Assembly: GCF_904846705.1 (NCBI RefSeq)
Contig: NZ_CAJHBS010000007.1
Location: forward strand, 1-64,000
From: Psychrobacter sp. Pi2-52
GTDB taxonomy: Bacteria; Pseudomonadota; Gammaproteobacteria; Pseudomonadales; Moraxellaceae
Direction: 5' to 3'
Length of the DNA stretch: 64,000 bases
Position 1 is the first letter of the stretch. Each line of letters starts with the position of its first letter. The translations under genes and the position numbers were made by a program. Positions 45,805 to 52,483 of the stretch are shown here, piece after piece. Below the pieces are notes generated by a model. It saw nothing but the letters and a program-made list of their open reading frames with translations. It was not told where the DNA came from and searched no databases.

Positions 45805-47208
45805 TTACTCATCATTCTCAAAACTGACGCCTTGGTAGTACTCTGGCGTGAGATTGATAAAGCGGGTAAATTGACCTTCAAAGCCTAGACGAATAGTACC
45901 GATAGGACCGTTACGCTGTTTACCAATGATGATTTCCGCCACGCCTTTGTGGTCTGAGTTTTCATTATAAACCTCATCACGATAGATGAACATAATCAAA
46001 TCGGCATCCTGCTCAATCGCACCAGACTCACGTAGATCCGACATGATAGGACGTTTGTTTGGACGGTTTTCTAGACTACGGTTAAGCTGTGATAAAGCAA
46101 TCACTGGACATTCAAGCTCACGTGCGAGCGCCTTTAAACTACGCGAAATCTCAGAAATCTCGCCAACACGGTTACCATCTAGACTGGGTACTTTCATTAG
46201 CTGCAGATAATCGACTACGATTGCACCCAAGCGACCATCATGGTTTTTGGCGATACGGCGGCAGCGGGAACGCATCTCAGATGGCGGTAGGGCAGTACTG
46301 TCGTCAATATATAAATGCTTTGATTGCAAATGTTGAATGGCGTTCATCATCTTTGCCCATTCATCTTCATTCATCTGCCCAGAACGCAGATGCGTCTGGT
46401 TAATCGCGCCCCATGAGGATAGCAGACGCATGACGATAGACTCGGCAGGCATCTCCATAGAAAACACCACAACAGGCAAATCTTCATTAAACAAGATCCC
46501 TTCTGCCAAGTTCATCGCAAAAGTGGTTTTACCCATCGAAGGACGCGCAGCAACGATAATTAAATCACCGGCTTGTAGTCCTTGGGTTTTGTTATTCAGC
46601 TCGGCAAATGGTGTCTGCAAACCAATCATGCCATCGGGATTAGATTTTAGTTCTTGAATTTTATCGATAACATTGGTCAAGACAGAGGTAATACCGACAG
46701 GGCCGCGTTGTTCCGCGCGCTTGTTATGCTGCTCATTGATACTAAATATCTTACCCTCGACATTGTCGAGAATGTCACTAACGCTTTGGTCTTTTGGATT
46801 ATAGGCAAGCGTCAGCATATCATTACCAGTGGTAATCAGCTGGCGTAGGGTTGATAGTTCACGCACACGCTGGGCGTAGGCAGTCAGGTTAAACAAAGTC
46901 GCAGGACTTTGGCTCAAAATATCGGCCAAATAACTGTCACCACCTGCACCTTTGAGTAATTTCTGCGCTTCTAACCAGTCGTGTACCATGACGGTATCAT
47001 AAGGCTCATTCACTGCCGCCAAATGGGCAATGGCATCAAAAATATATTGATGTCGCCCAGCATAAAAGTCATCTTTGGTGACAATATCGGCAATCTTGTC
47101 GTACGCCTCTTCGATACTCATCAAAGACGCGAGCAATGCCTTTTCAATATCAATATTGTGCGGCGGTGTCTGATTGAGTAAGTCGTCGGTTTTGTCGTTT
47201 TCTGCCAT
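45805..47208 (-). CDS. dnaB: replicative DNA helicase DnaB
   Basis: Hexameric helicase that unwinds DNA at the fork. The N-terminal domain starts at PPHNIDIEKALLASLM. The RecA-like domain has Walker A AARPSMGKTTF, Walker B VDYLQLM, the arginine-finger region ESGAIEQDADLIMFIYRD and IIGKQRNGPIGTI. Length 467 matches E. coli (471), and no intein is present. AGG lies five bases before ATG 47208. It is divergent from pdxA. Confidence 0.97.
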   Translation of the reverse strand: MAENDKTDDLLNQTPPHNIDIEKALLASLMSIEEAYDKIADIVTKDDFYAGRHQYIFDAIAHLAAVNEPYDTVMVHDWLEAQKLLKGAGGDSYLADILSQSPATLFNLTAYAQRVRELSTLRQLITTGNDMLTLAYNPKDQSVSDILDNVEGKIFSINEQHNKRAEQRGPVGITSVLTNVIDKIQELKSNPDGMIGLQTPFAELNNKTQGLQAGDLIIVAARPSMGKTTFAMNLAEGILFNEDLPVVVFSMEMPAESIVMRLLSSWGAINQTHLRSGQMNEDEWAKMMNAIQHLQSKHLYIDDSTALPPSEMRSRCRRIAKNHDGRLGAIVVDYLQLMKVPSLDGNRVGEISEISRSLKALARELECPVIALSQLNRSLENRPNKRPIMSDLRESGAIEQDADLIMFIYRDEVYNENSDHKGVAEIIIGKQRNGPIGTIRLGFEGQFTRFINLTPEYYQGVSFENDE

Positions 47209-47432
47209 GAGTGCCTAATGAGTTAAAATGGGTATGAAAAAGGATGTCGATGATAGAGCAATACAAACGTGGCGCGCCTCTACGATAGAAGTACCAAAAC
47301 GCGGTCTCAGGTTTGTCTGTAAATGCTACAATCAGATGCGAAAGTTTAACACATAATGTGGTTTTTTAGACTCGATAAAGAACTAAATCTGAAGTGATTG
47401 TTTTTCATGAACTAAGAAATACCATACAATAT

Positions 47433-47450
47433 CTAAGTATAAAAACTTAG
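47433..47450. repeat. small inverted repeat upstream of pdxA
   Basis: CTAAGT and ACTTAG flank six bases of AT in the dnaB-pdxA divergent gap. It is short and AT-rich, so a regulatory role is only a possibility. AAGG at 47496-47499 is the likely pdxA ribosome binding site. Confidence 0.3.
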
Positions 47451-47506
47451 AATAATAATTATAAGTATAATAAAATCAATAATTTGAATAATATAAGGCT
47501 ATTGTT

Positions 47507-48607
47507 ATGACAGAAGAAAAGCGCCCACTATTAATCACGACAGGTGAGCCTGCAGGTATTGGCATGGACGTCGTACTAGGACTAGCAGTAGAGGGTAAGT
47601 TGCAAGACTTTGCTCGACCAATTTGGGTGACTGCTGATGCTAAAGCCATGCAAACTCGCGCAGAGGAATTGGTTACAGCTGGCGTGCTCAAAAGCACACC
47701 TAGTTGGCATACTATCAATGCAGATATGAACGCCGATACCCTCGATGTTAACTTGGTAGCGCAGATATCACAGCAAGATATAGACGCTGATAGTGCTTTC
47801 ATCCTACTGAATATCCCTTGTGCCGCACCCGTGGTCTGCGGGAAAATTAATATTGCTAACTCAGCGATGGTGGCTCAGCAGTTAGATATTGCTCATAAAC
47901 TGGCAATAAATAATACAGTCGCTGCCATCGTCACAGGTCCCTTGCAAAAATCAGCGTTGATAGATGCTGGTATCAAGCTGTTAGACGGGACGAAGTTTAG
48001 TGGTCATACTGAATTTTTTATGCAGCAAAGCGGCTGTGAGAAGGTCGTCATGATGCTTGCTAATCAAGCGATGAAAGTCGCGCTTGTCACTACGCATTTA
48101 CCATTAAAGGACATCCCTGCCGCCATCACTGCCGACAATGTGCGGCAAACGGTACAAATTGTCATCGATGACATGAGAGAGAAGTTTGGTCTCACGCAGC
48201 CTCGTATCTTAGTTTGTGGTCTCAATCCACATGCAGGCGAGGGTGGTCACTTGGGAAGTGAGGAGGTTGAGATTATCAATCCAGTTCTGAGAGAGTTTAT
48301 CGATGCAGGTATCAATATATCAGAAGCGATGCCAGCTGATACGTTATTTACTACCAGACATTTAACAAACTGTGATGCGGTCATTGCCATGTATCACGAT
48401 CAAGGATTGCCAGTATTAAAATCGCACGGTTTTGGTGATACGGTTAATCTAACCTTGGGCTTGCCTTATATACGTACTTCTGTCGATCATGGTACGGCGT
48501 TAGACTTGGCAGGAAGCGGCGGTGCGAGTGCGACCAGTTTATATCAAGCACTAAATATGGCTAATGAGATGGCTGATAAATCACTTATCGATGTACCTGC
48601 TGTATAA
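47507..48607 (+). CDS. pdxA: 4-hydroxythreonine-4-phosphate dehydrogenase PdxA
   Basis: NAD-dependent oxidase in pyridoxal phosphate synthesis. Family blocks are LITTGEPAGIGMDVVLGL, VTGPLQKSALIDAG, the metal-binding His in FSGHTEFF, GLNPHAGEGGHLGSEE, and AMYHDQGLPVLKSHGFG. At 366 residues it is longer than E. coli PdxA (329); part of the excess lies in the ADMNADTLDVNLVAQ region. In gammaproteobacteria pdxA is usually followed directly by rsmA. Here about 1.45 kb containing a foreign gene and an IS fragment lies in between. Confidence 0.95.
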   Translation: MTEEKRPLLITTGEPAGIGMDVVLGLAVEGKLQDFARPIWVTADAKAMQTRAEELVTAGVLKSTPSWHTINADMNADTLDVNLVAQISQQDIDADSAFILLNIPCAAPVVCGKINIANSAMVAQQLDIAHKLAINNTVAAIVTGPLQKSALIDAGIKLLDGTKFSGHTEFFMQQSGCEKVVMMLANQAMKVALVTTHLPLKDIPAAITADNVRQTVQIVIDDMREKFGLTQPRILVCGLNPHAGEGGHLGSEEVEIINPVLREFIDAGINISEAMPADTLFTTRHLTNCDAVIAMYHDQGLPVLKSHGFGDTVNLTLGLPYIRTSVDHGTALDLAGSGGASATSLYQALNMANEMADKSLIDVPAV

Positions 48608-48732
48608 GTCAGTGCTTATAGATATTTTTCACATAGTACTTAATAATTTTATTATCAGTAATGCCTATCTAAAAAGGCAGCCACCTAAGACGATTTAGTA
48701 AAGTTTACATCGTGCATGACGGGCAGCATCTG

Positions 48733-48759
48733 TTTTAAACCTAGGCTCGAAAGCCTAGG
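48733..48759 (-). terminator. terminator of the transglutaminase-like gene with TTCG loop
   Basis: Read leftward, CCTAGGCT, the tetraloop TTCG, AGCCTAGG and TTTAAAA form a compact terminator right after the stop codon. A further dyad AGGGTCCTGACCCT overlaps its upstream side. TTCG-capped stems are favoured in terminators. Confidence 0.8.
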
Positions 48760-48768
48760 GTCAGGACC

Positions 48769-49548
48769 CTAAGACTGTCTGGTTACGGATACCGATTGGT
48801 TGATCAGCTCCATGGATCCGAACGAGGTTAAGAACGCAACGTTTGACGCATCGGACCCAACACCGATGCGGGCCATTGTGTCGGCATCTGCCATGCCAGT
48901 CGGATCAATGAGGTGCCAGCTCCCTTCGAGATAGACCTCGGCCACGGCATGAAAGTCTTGTGGTGTCACATCGGGCGCATAAACGCTCACAAACCTAGCT
49001 GGTATCGACGACGCGCGCGCTAGGGTTACGAGAACATGCGCAAAGTCGCGGCATACGCCCTGACGTTGAGCAAAGCTGTCGAGCGCGGTAGTTTGTGCAT
49101 GGCTCGATCCGGGTACATAGCTAAACGCCGACTCGATCCAGTCGCGCATCGCGGCAATCCGTGCGCCGCCAGCGAGATCGCCAAACTCGGCGTCCACAAA
49201 GGCATGGAACTGTTCTGAGGGGCAATAGTGAGACGGCATTAAATGCCTGATCGTTTCTCCAGGCAAAAGATGCAAGGGCGTTTGGGACAATGCCGATATG
49301 TTCAAGGCAGGACGGTCAACAGCGATTTCTGCGAGGTAAGTGCAGCTAAAATCCCCTTCAGCGTGAATCCAAATCCGCTCTCCTATACCATCATCTGCGG
49401 CGACCCGTGAAAAATGCGCAACGTCTGATGTCCAAATCTCGGCTGACCGTACCCGTTGATCCGCAAGATCGGCGGCTTCGATCTGAAGCAAAAGATCCAT
49501 GGGTTCTGAGAGTCGATAATGGAGGGTGACGTTAAGTTTCAAGATCAT
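48769..49548 (-). CDS. transglutaminase-like cysteine protease-fold protein, probably horizontally acquired
   Basis: A 259-residue protein with an N-terminal beta-rich domain (about 1-110, transglutaminase N-terminal type) and a transglutaminase core. The catalytic triad fits C166 in QGVCRDFAHV, H200 in DFHAVAEVYLEG, and D215 in HLIDPTGMA. Such proteins may act as proteases, transglutaminases or amidases; the substrate is unknown. The gene is much richer in G and C than its neighbours (40 of 60 bases from 49141 by direct count), and its composition recalls alphaproteobacteria. AGGGAG lies seven bases before ATG 49548. It sits, reversed, between pdxA and rsmA, next to an IS3-family transposase remnant. 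Confidence 0.85.
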   Translation of the reverse strand: MILKLNVTLHYRLSEPMDLLLQIEAADLADQRVRSAEIWTSDVAHFSRVAADDGIGERIWIHAEGDFSCTYLAEIAVDRPALNISALSQTPLHLLPGETIRHLMPSHYCPSEQFHAFVDAEFGDLAGGARIAAMRDWIESAFSYVPGSSHAQTTALDSFAQRQGVCRDFAHVLVTLARASSIPARFVSVYAPDVTPQDFHAVAEVYLEGSWHLIDPTGMADADTMARIGVGSDASNVAFLTSFGSMELINQSVSVTRQS

Positions 49549-49559
49549 ATTTGAACTCC

Positions 49560-49640
49560 CTAAGGGTATTTATCTGGCGGGATGACGATCGCGTAGAGCT
49601 GGACCGCCTCGACTATATCAGAGACTGGCTTACTGGAGTC
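49560..49640 (-). pseudogene. possible C-terminal fragment of a gene upstream of the transglutaminase gene
   Basis: Read leftward this GC-rich stretch is open as PVSDIVEAVQLYAIVIPP followed by DKYP and TAG at 49560-49562. The stop overlaps the ribosome binding region of the transglutaminase gene, a typical operon junction. It looks like the tail of a cotransferred upstream gene cut by the IS remnant. I do not recognise the family, and the opposite strand is also open here, so this is tentative. Confidence 0.35.
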
Positions 49641-49657
49641 AGGCAGCAATGCCTGAC
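49638..49657. repeat. 8-bp hairpin at the junction of the IS fragment and foreign DNA
   Basis: GTCAGGCA, GCAA, TGCCTGAC. It covers the last codons of the transposase fragment and may be the IS end or a transposase-gene terminator. Confidence 0.5.
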
Positions 49658-49743
49658 AGGGTTAAATTATCATAATACTGCTTTTCAAACTCAAAAGGTG
49701 AGACATAACCGATTGCGTTATGTAGTCGGGCTTTATTAAACCC
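49639..49743 (-). pseudogene. IS3-family transposase (OrfB) C-terminal remnant
   Basis: Thirty-four codons and a TGA stop. The segment FNKARLHNAIGYVSPFEFEK is the characteristic C-terminal end of the rve/integrase domain in IS3-family OrfB proteins (N-x-x-R-L-H-x-x-x-G-Y-x-S-P-x-E-F-E). Nothing recognisable of the transposase remains to its 5' side, so the element is a stub. It marks one side of the foreign DNA between pdxA and rsmA. Confidence 0.8.
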
Positions 49744-49976
49744 AAGAAGCGTTAAAAATCCTTAATTATCGATTTAGTTTTACGCCGCGATTGTTATGAT
49801 GACTCCATCTTTGGACTTGTTTCTGTCTGCTAGCGCTTGGTTTGACGCTGCCATTTAGCATAATCAGAGTTTATATTATATGGATGTAGAGGTAAAAAGT
49901 TACCGAGTCAGTTACTCGAAAGCATGGCTCGTCTATCGATAATAGTTATTCAAAAACACAGCCTAATTATGAGCTG
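49744..49976. other. gene-free stretch between the IS stub and the rsmA promoter
   Basis: No reading frame, repeat or RNA gene was recognised. It is AT-rich like the core genome, so the foreign DNA probably ends near 49745. Confidence 0.4.
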
Positions 49977-49985
49977 TGCTATAAT
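49977..49985 (+). promoter_or_regulatory. extended -10 promoter of rsmA
   Basis: TGCTATAAT is a perfect extended -10. No good -35 is seen at 17 bases. The start site would be near 49992, about 70 bases before rsmA. It would free rsmA-apaH from dependence on pdxA transcription, which the island interrupts. Confidence 0.6.
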
Positions 49986-50062
49986 TCACCATTATAAAGT
50001 CAGTATATCGCTGCCATTACATTATCATCGCCCATTTATCTTTTATACATTAAGACTCTTTT

Positions 50063-50926
50063 ATGTCCAAAACTTCATTTGATGCTCAAACTATTTCTAA
50101 CAGCTTACGTGCTGCCAAACATCAGCCGCGTAAGCGCTTTGGCCAAAATTTCTTGCATGATACTAGCGTCATTCGCGAAATCGTCGAAAGTATTCGTCTA
50201 GAGCGCGATGACAATTTGATCGAGATTGGGCCTGGTATGGGCGCATTGACCGAGCCGTTATTGGCAGAAGTGGATGCAATGACAGTGGTGGAGCTAGATC
50301 GTGATTTGGCAGATAGCTTGCGTATTCGTATCGGTGCCAATAGCCATCCAAACTTTGAGATTATCAAAGACAATGCGATGCATGTGGACTACCGTGAGCT
50401 ATATAGTGAAGAGCGCGGTAAGCTGCGCGTAGTGGGCAACCTACCGTATAACATCTCAACGCCTATCTTATTTCATCTGCTTAGCTATGCCGATGTGATT
50501 CAAGACATGCATTTTATGTTGCAAAAAGAAGTGGTCGAGCGTATCACAGCCGACGTGGGTAGCAAGACTTATGGCCGCTTGTCGGTCATTATGCAATATC
50601 ACTGTGATACAGATTACTTGCTGACCGTTCCTCGCGGTGCGTTTAATCCACCACCCAAGGTGACCAGTGCTGTCTTCCGCCTGACACCGCATATCAACAA
50701 ACCAGTAGTCGCAAATGATGAAGAGCACTTTGCTATTGTCGTGCGTGAGACTTTCAACCATCGTCGCAAGACGCTACGTGCTATCTTCAAAAAATCAACG
50801 TTGCTACCGACATTGAGCGAAGACGATTTTGCGGCTTGTGGTATCGATCCACAGGCACGACCTGAGACATTAAGCGTCACAGATTTTGTGAACCTAAGCA
50901 ATCATTCACAGCAGCTAGACGTATAA
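50063..50926 (+). CDS. rsmA: 16S rRNA (A1518/A1519-N6) dimethyltransferase RsmA/KsgA
   Basis: Dimethylates two adjacent adenosines near the 3' end of 16S rRNA late in 30S assembly. The N-terminus has the usual [12 protein letters not shown]. The SAM site is [15 protein letters not shown], the catalytic NLPY is in [12 protein letters not shown], and [11 protein letters not shown] and the [13 protein letters not shown] helix complete the fold. At 287 residues it is slightly above E. coli KsgA (273). apaH follows after 145 bases with a terminator in between; apaG, which usually separates them, is missing here. Confidence 0.97.
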   Translation: MSKTSFDAQTISNSLRAAKHQPRKRFGQNFLHDTSVIREIVESIRLERDDNLIEIGPGMGALTEPLLAEVDAMTVVELDRDLADSLRIRIGANSHPNFEIIKDNAMHVDYRELYSEERGKLRVVGNLPYNISTPILFHLLSYADVIQDMHFMLQKEVVERITADVGSKTYGRLSVIMQYHCDTDYLLTVPRGAFNPPPKVTSAVFRLTPHINKPVVANDEEHFAIVVRETFNHRRKTLRAIFKKSTLLPTLSEDDFAACGIDPQARPETLSVTDFVNLSNHSQQLDV

Positions 50927-50956
50927 TGTATTTCTGATACATAAAAGCATGCTACT

Positions 50957-50984
50957 AACCGTCAATTATAATGGCGGTTTTTTA
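50957..50984 (+). terminator. rsmA terminator
   Basis: AACCGTCA (50957-50964) pairs with TGGCGGTT (50972-50979) with one wobble, followed by T residues. It lies about 30 bases after rsmA. Confidence 0.8.
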
Positions 50985-51071
50985 TGCTTTATTTTTGTGA
51001 TTGGTGCTTAGGTATTTATTTCTTATCGAGCTAGCTGTCTTTAACTATCGTGTTTAAATCATTGAGGTGTT

Positions 51072-51908
51072 ATGAGTTTTCGCCATCAGTATGTTATCGG
51101 TGACTTACAAGGTTGCTATGCTGCATATCTACAATTGCTAAAAACACTGGATTTCGATCCTGCCCAAGACAAATTATGGTTTGCTGGTGATCTGGTAGCA
51201 CGTGGCGAGGACTCATTGAACACGCTGCGTCATGTCAAAGCGTTGTGTGAGCAAGGCGCTGCGGCAACGGTATTGGGCAATCATGATCTTAATTTGATAG
51301 CAGTCTGGCGCGGGGCCGCCAGGCTTAAAAATAAAGACAAAACGGCACCTATCTTTGCTGCGGATGACTGTGATGAGTTGCTCGAATGGTTACGTAGGCA
51401 GCCGATATTAGCCTATCCTGATGAGCACACGGTGCTGGTACATGCGGGTATTCCACCGCATTGGAGTATTGAAGCCGCCGCAGGATATGCGCAGCAATTA
51501 GAAGCTCAGCTGCAAAGTAATTTGAATCAGCTCGATCAATTGCTGCCGAATCTATATAGCAAAGAAGCGGATGAATGGCATGCAGGTATCGAAGGATTTA
51601 CTAAGATGCGGGCGATTGCTAATTACTTTACGCGTATGCGCTTGTGTAAGCAGGACGGGTCACTTGAGTTTAGCTTTTCAGCAGGTTTAGATGAGGCTAT
51701 GCCAACCGATTTTTTGCCTTGGTTTGAGTGGCAAGTACCGCGCACTCGTAAGATACTATTTGGACATTGGGCTGCGCTAAAAGGCGAAATTGATTTGCCA
51801 CATGCGCGCGCACTTGACGGGGGCTGTGTGTGGGGTAATTATCTATTGGCTTATAGATTGGGTGATGGCAAGGTAATAACTTCAAGCGCACAGTGCCTGA
51901 GCCCATAA
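51072..51908 (+). CDS. apaH: symmetrical bis(5'-nucleosyl)-tetraphosphatase ApaH
   Basis: Metallophosphatase that splits Ap4A into two ADP and also removes Np4 caps from RNA. The metal-binding motifs are GDLQGCY at residues 9-15, FAGDLVARG, GNHDLNL, and HAGIPP. FGHWAALKG and ALDGGCVWGNYL complete the family pattern. Length 278 is normal (E. coli 280). GAGG lies six to seven bases before ATG 51072. It follows rsmA as in the E. coli surA-pdxA-rsmA-apaG-apaH order. Confidence 0.96.
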   Translation: MSFRHQYVIGDLQGCYAAYLQLLKTLDFDPAQDKLWFAGDLVARGEDSLNTLRHVKALCEQGAAATVLGNHDLNLIAVWRGAARLKNKDKTAPIFAADDCDELLEWLRRQPILAYPDEHTVLVHAGIPPHWSIEAAAGYAQQLEAQLQSNLNQLDQLLPNLYSKEADEWHAGIEGFTKMRAIANYFTRMRLCKQDGSLEFSFSAGLDEAMPTDFLPWFEWQVPRTRKILFGHWAALKGEIDLPHARALDGGCVWGNYLLAYRLGDGKVITSSAQCLSP

Positions 51909-52103
51909 AGAGGGTTATAAGCGTCTTAATATACAAGGCTAAATAAACAGTCTGTTATAAGTAGTTCCGTTATAGCAGTTCGTTTTAGATGGTCTGTTAA
52001 TAGGCTTAAAGGGTGAAATAACTGGTTCCCTTGGGGGTATACCTATGGCAAACCAATCAAAGGAAAATAACTCGACAGTTTGCCCAGCTTTAATAAGCTT
52101 TGG

Positions 52104-52403
52104 CTAAATATTCAAAGCAAAACTCAATAACACGCGTTTACCAGACTGAATTCGTGAAACACTGTGCTCATATTTATCGGGACGAAATAAATAAACTCTG
52201 TCGAACAGGTTCATAATGCAGTTTGAACACTCGAACACACCACCAACTTTAGGCTGAATTAAAACAAAGTTTAATTTGTAATAACGGCCTTTTTGTACGG
52301 GGTCACAGTGCTTCATAACGCTGTGGTTAGTAGGGTAGGTAACATAATTAATTGAAAAAATTCTACTACTGAAAATTGCTTTGTTGGTTACTCTTTCGGT
52401 CAT
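52104..52403 (-). CDS. small 2OG-Fe(II) oxygenase-like protein
   Basis: A 99-residue protein whose C-terminal two thirds fit the double-stranded beta-helix core of 2-oxoglutarate/iron oxygenases. Counting from the TTG at 52409 the iron ligands would be H34 and D36 (KHCDP) and H82 (EHSVSRI), with the 2-oxoglutarate Arg at 92 (GKRVLLSF). RYYKLNFVL is the usual strand after HxD. The ATG at 52403 is preferred to the TTG because GGA precedes it. The family usually has about 100 further N-terminal residues, and only 80 bases separate this start from the next gene, so it is either a minimal domain or a 5'-truncated remnant. The substrate is unknown. Confidence 0.6.
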   Translation of the reverse strand: MTERVTNKAIFSSRIFSINYVTYPTNHSVMKHCDPVQKGRYYKLNFVLIQPKVGGVFECSNCIMNLFDRVYLFRPDKYEHSVSRIQSGKRVLLSFALNI

Positions 52404-52483
52404 ATCCAATCCATTATTTTACATGTATTCAATGACTTTATTATCAACAGTCGATCGAGCATAAAGCTACCGCAACTACCTAT

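Noticed and set aside
49551..49739. A rightward 62-codon frame starting TTG across the IS junction
   Set aside because: It crosses from foreign DNA into the transposase stub on the opposite strand and has no family features. It is likely a chance frame in GC-rich DNA.
52045..52107. A 20-codon frame (MANQSKENNSTVCPALISFG) convergent with the small 2OG-Fe(II) oxygenase-like gene, as a possible modified-peptide precursor
   Set aside because: The frame is very short, the ribosome binding site is only a G run, and there is no leader-core pattern. It is best explained by chance.
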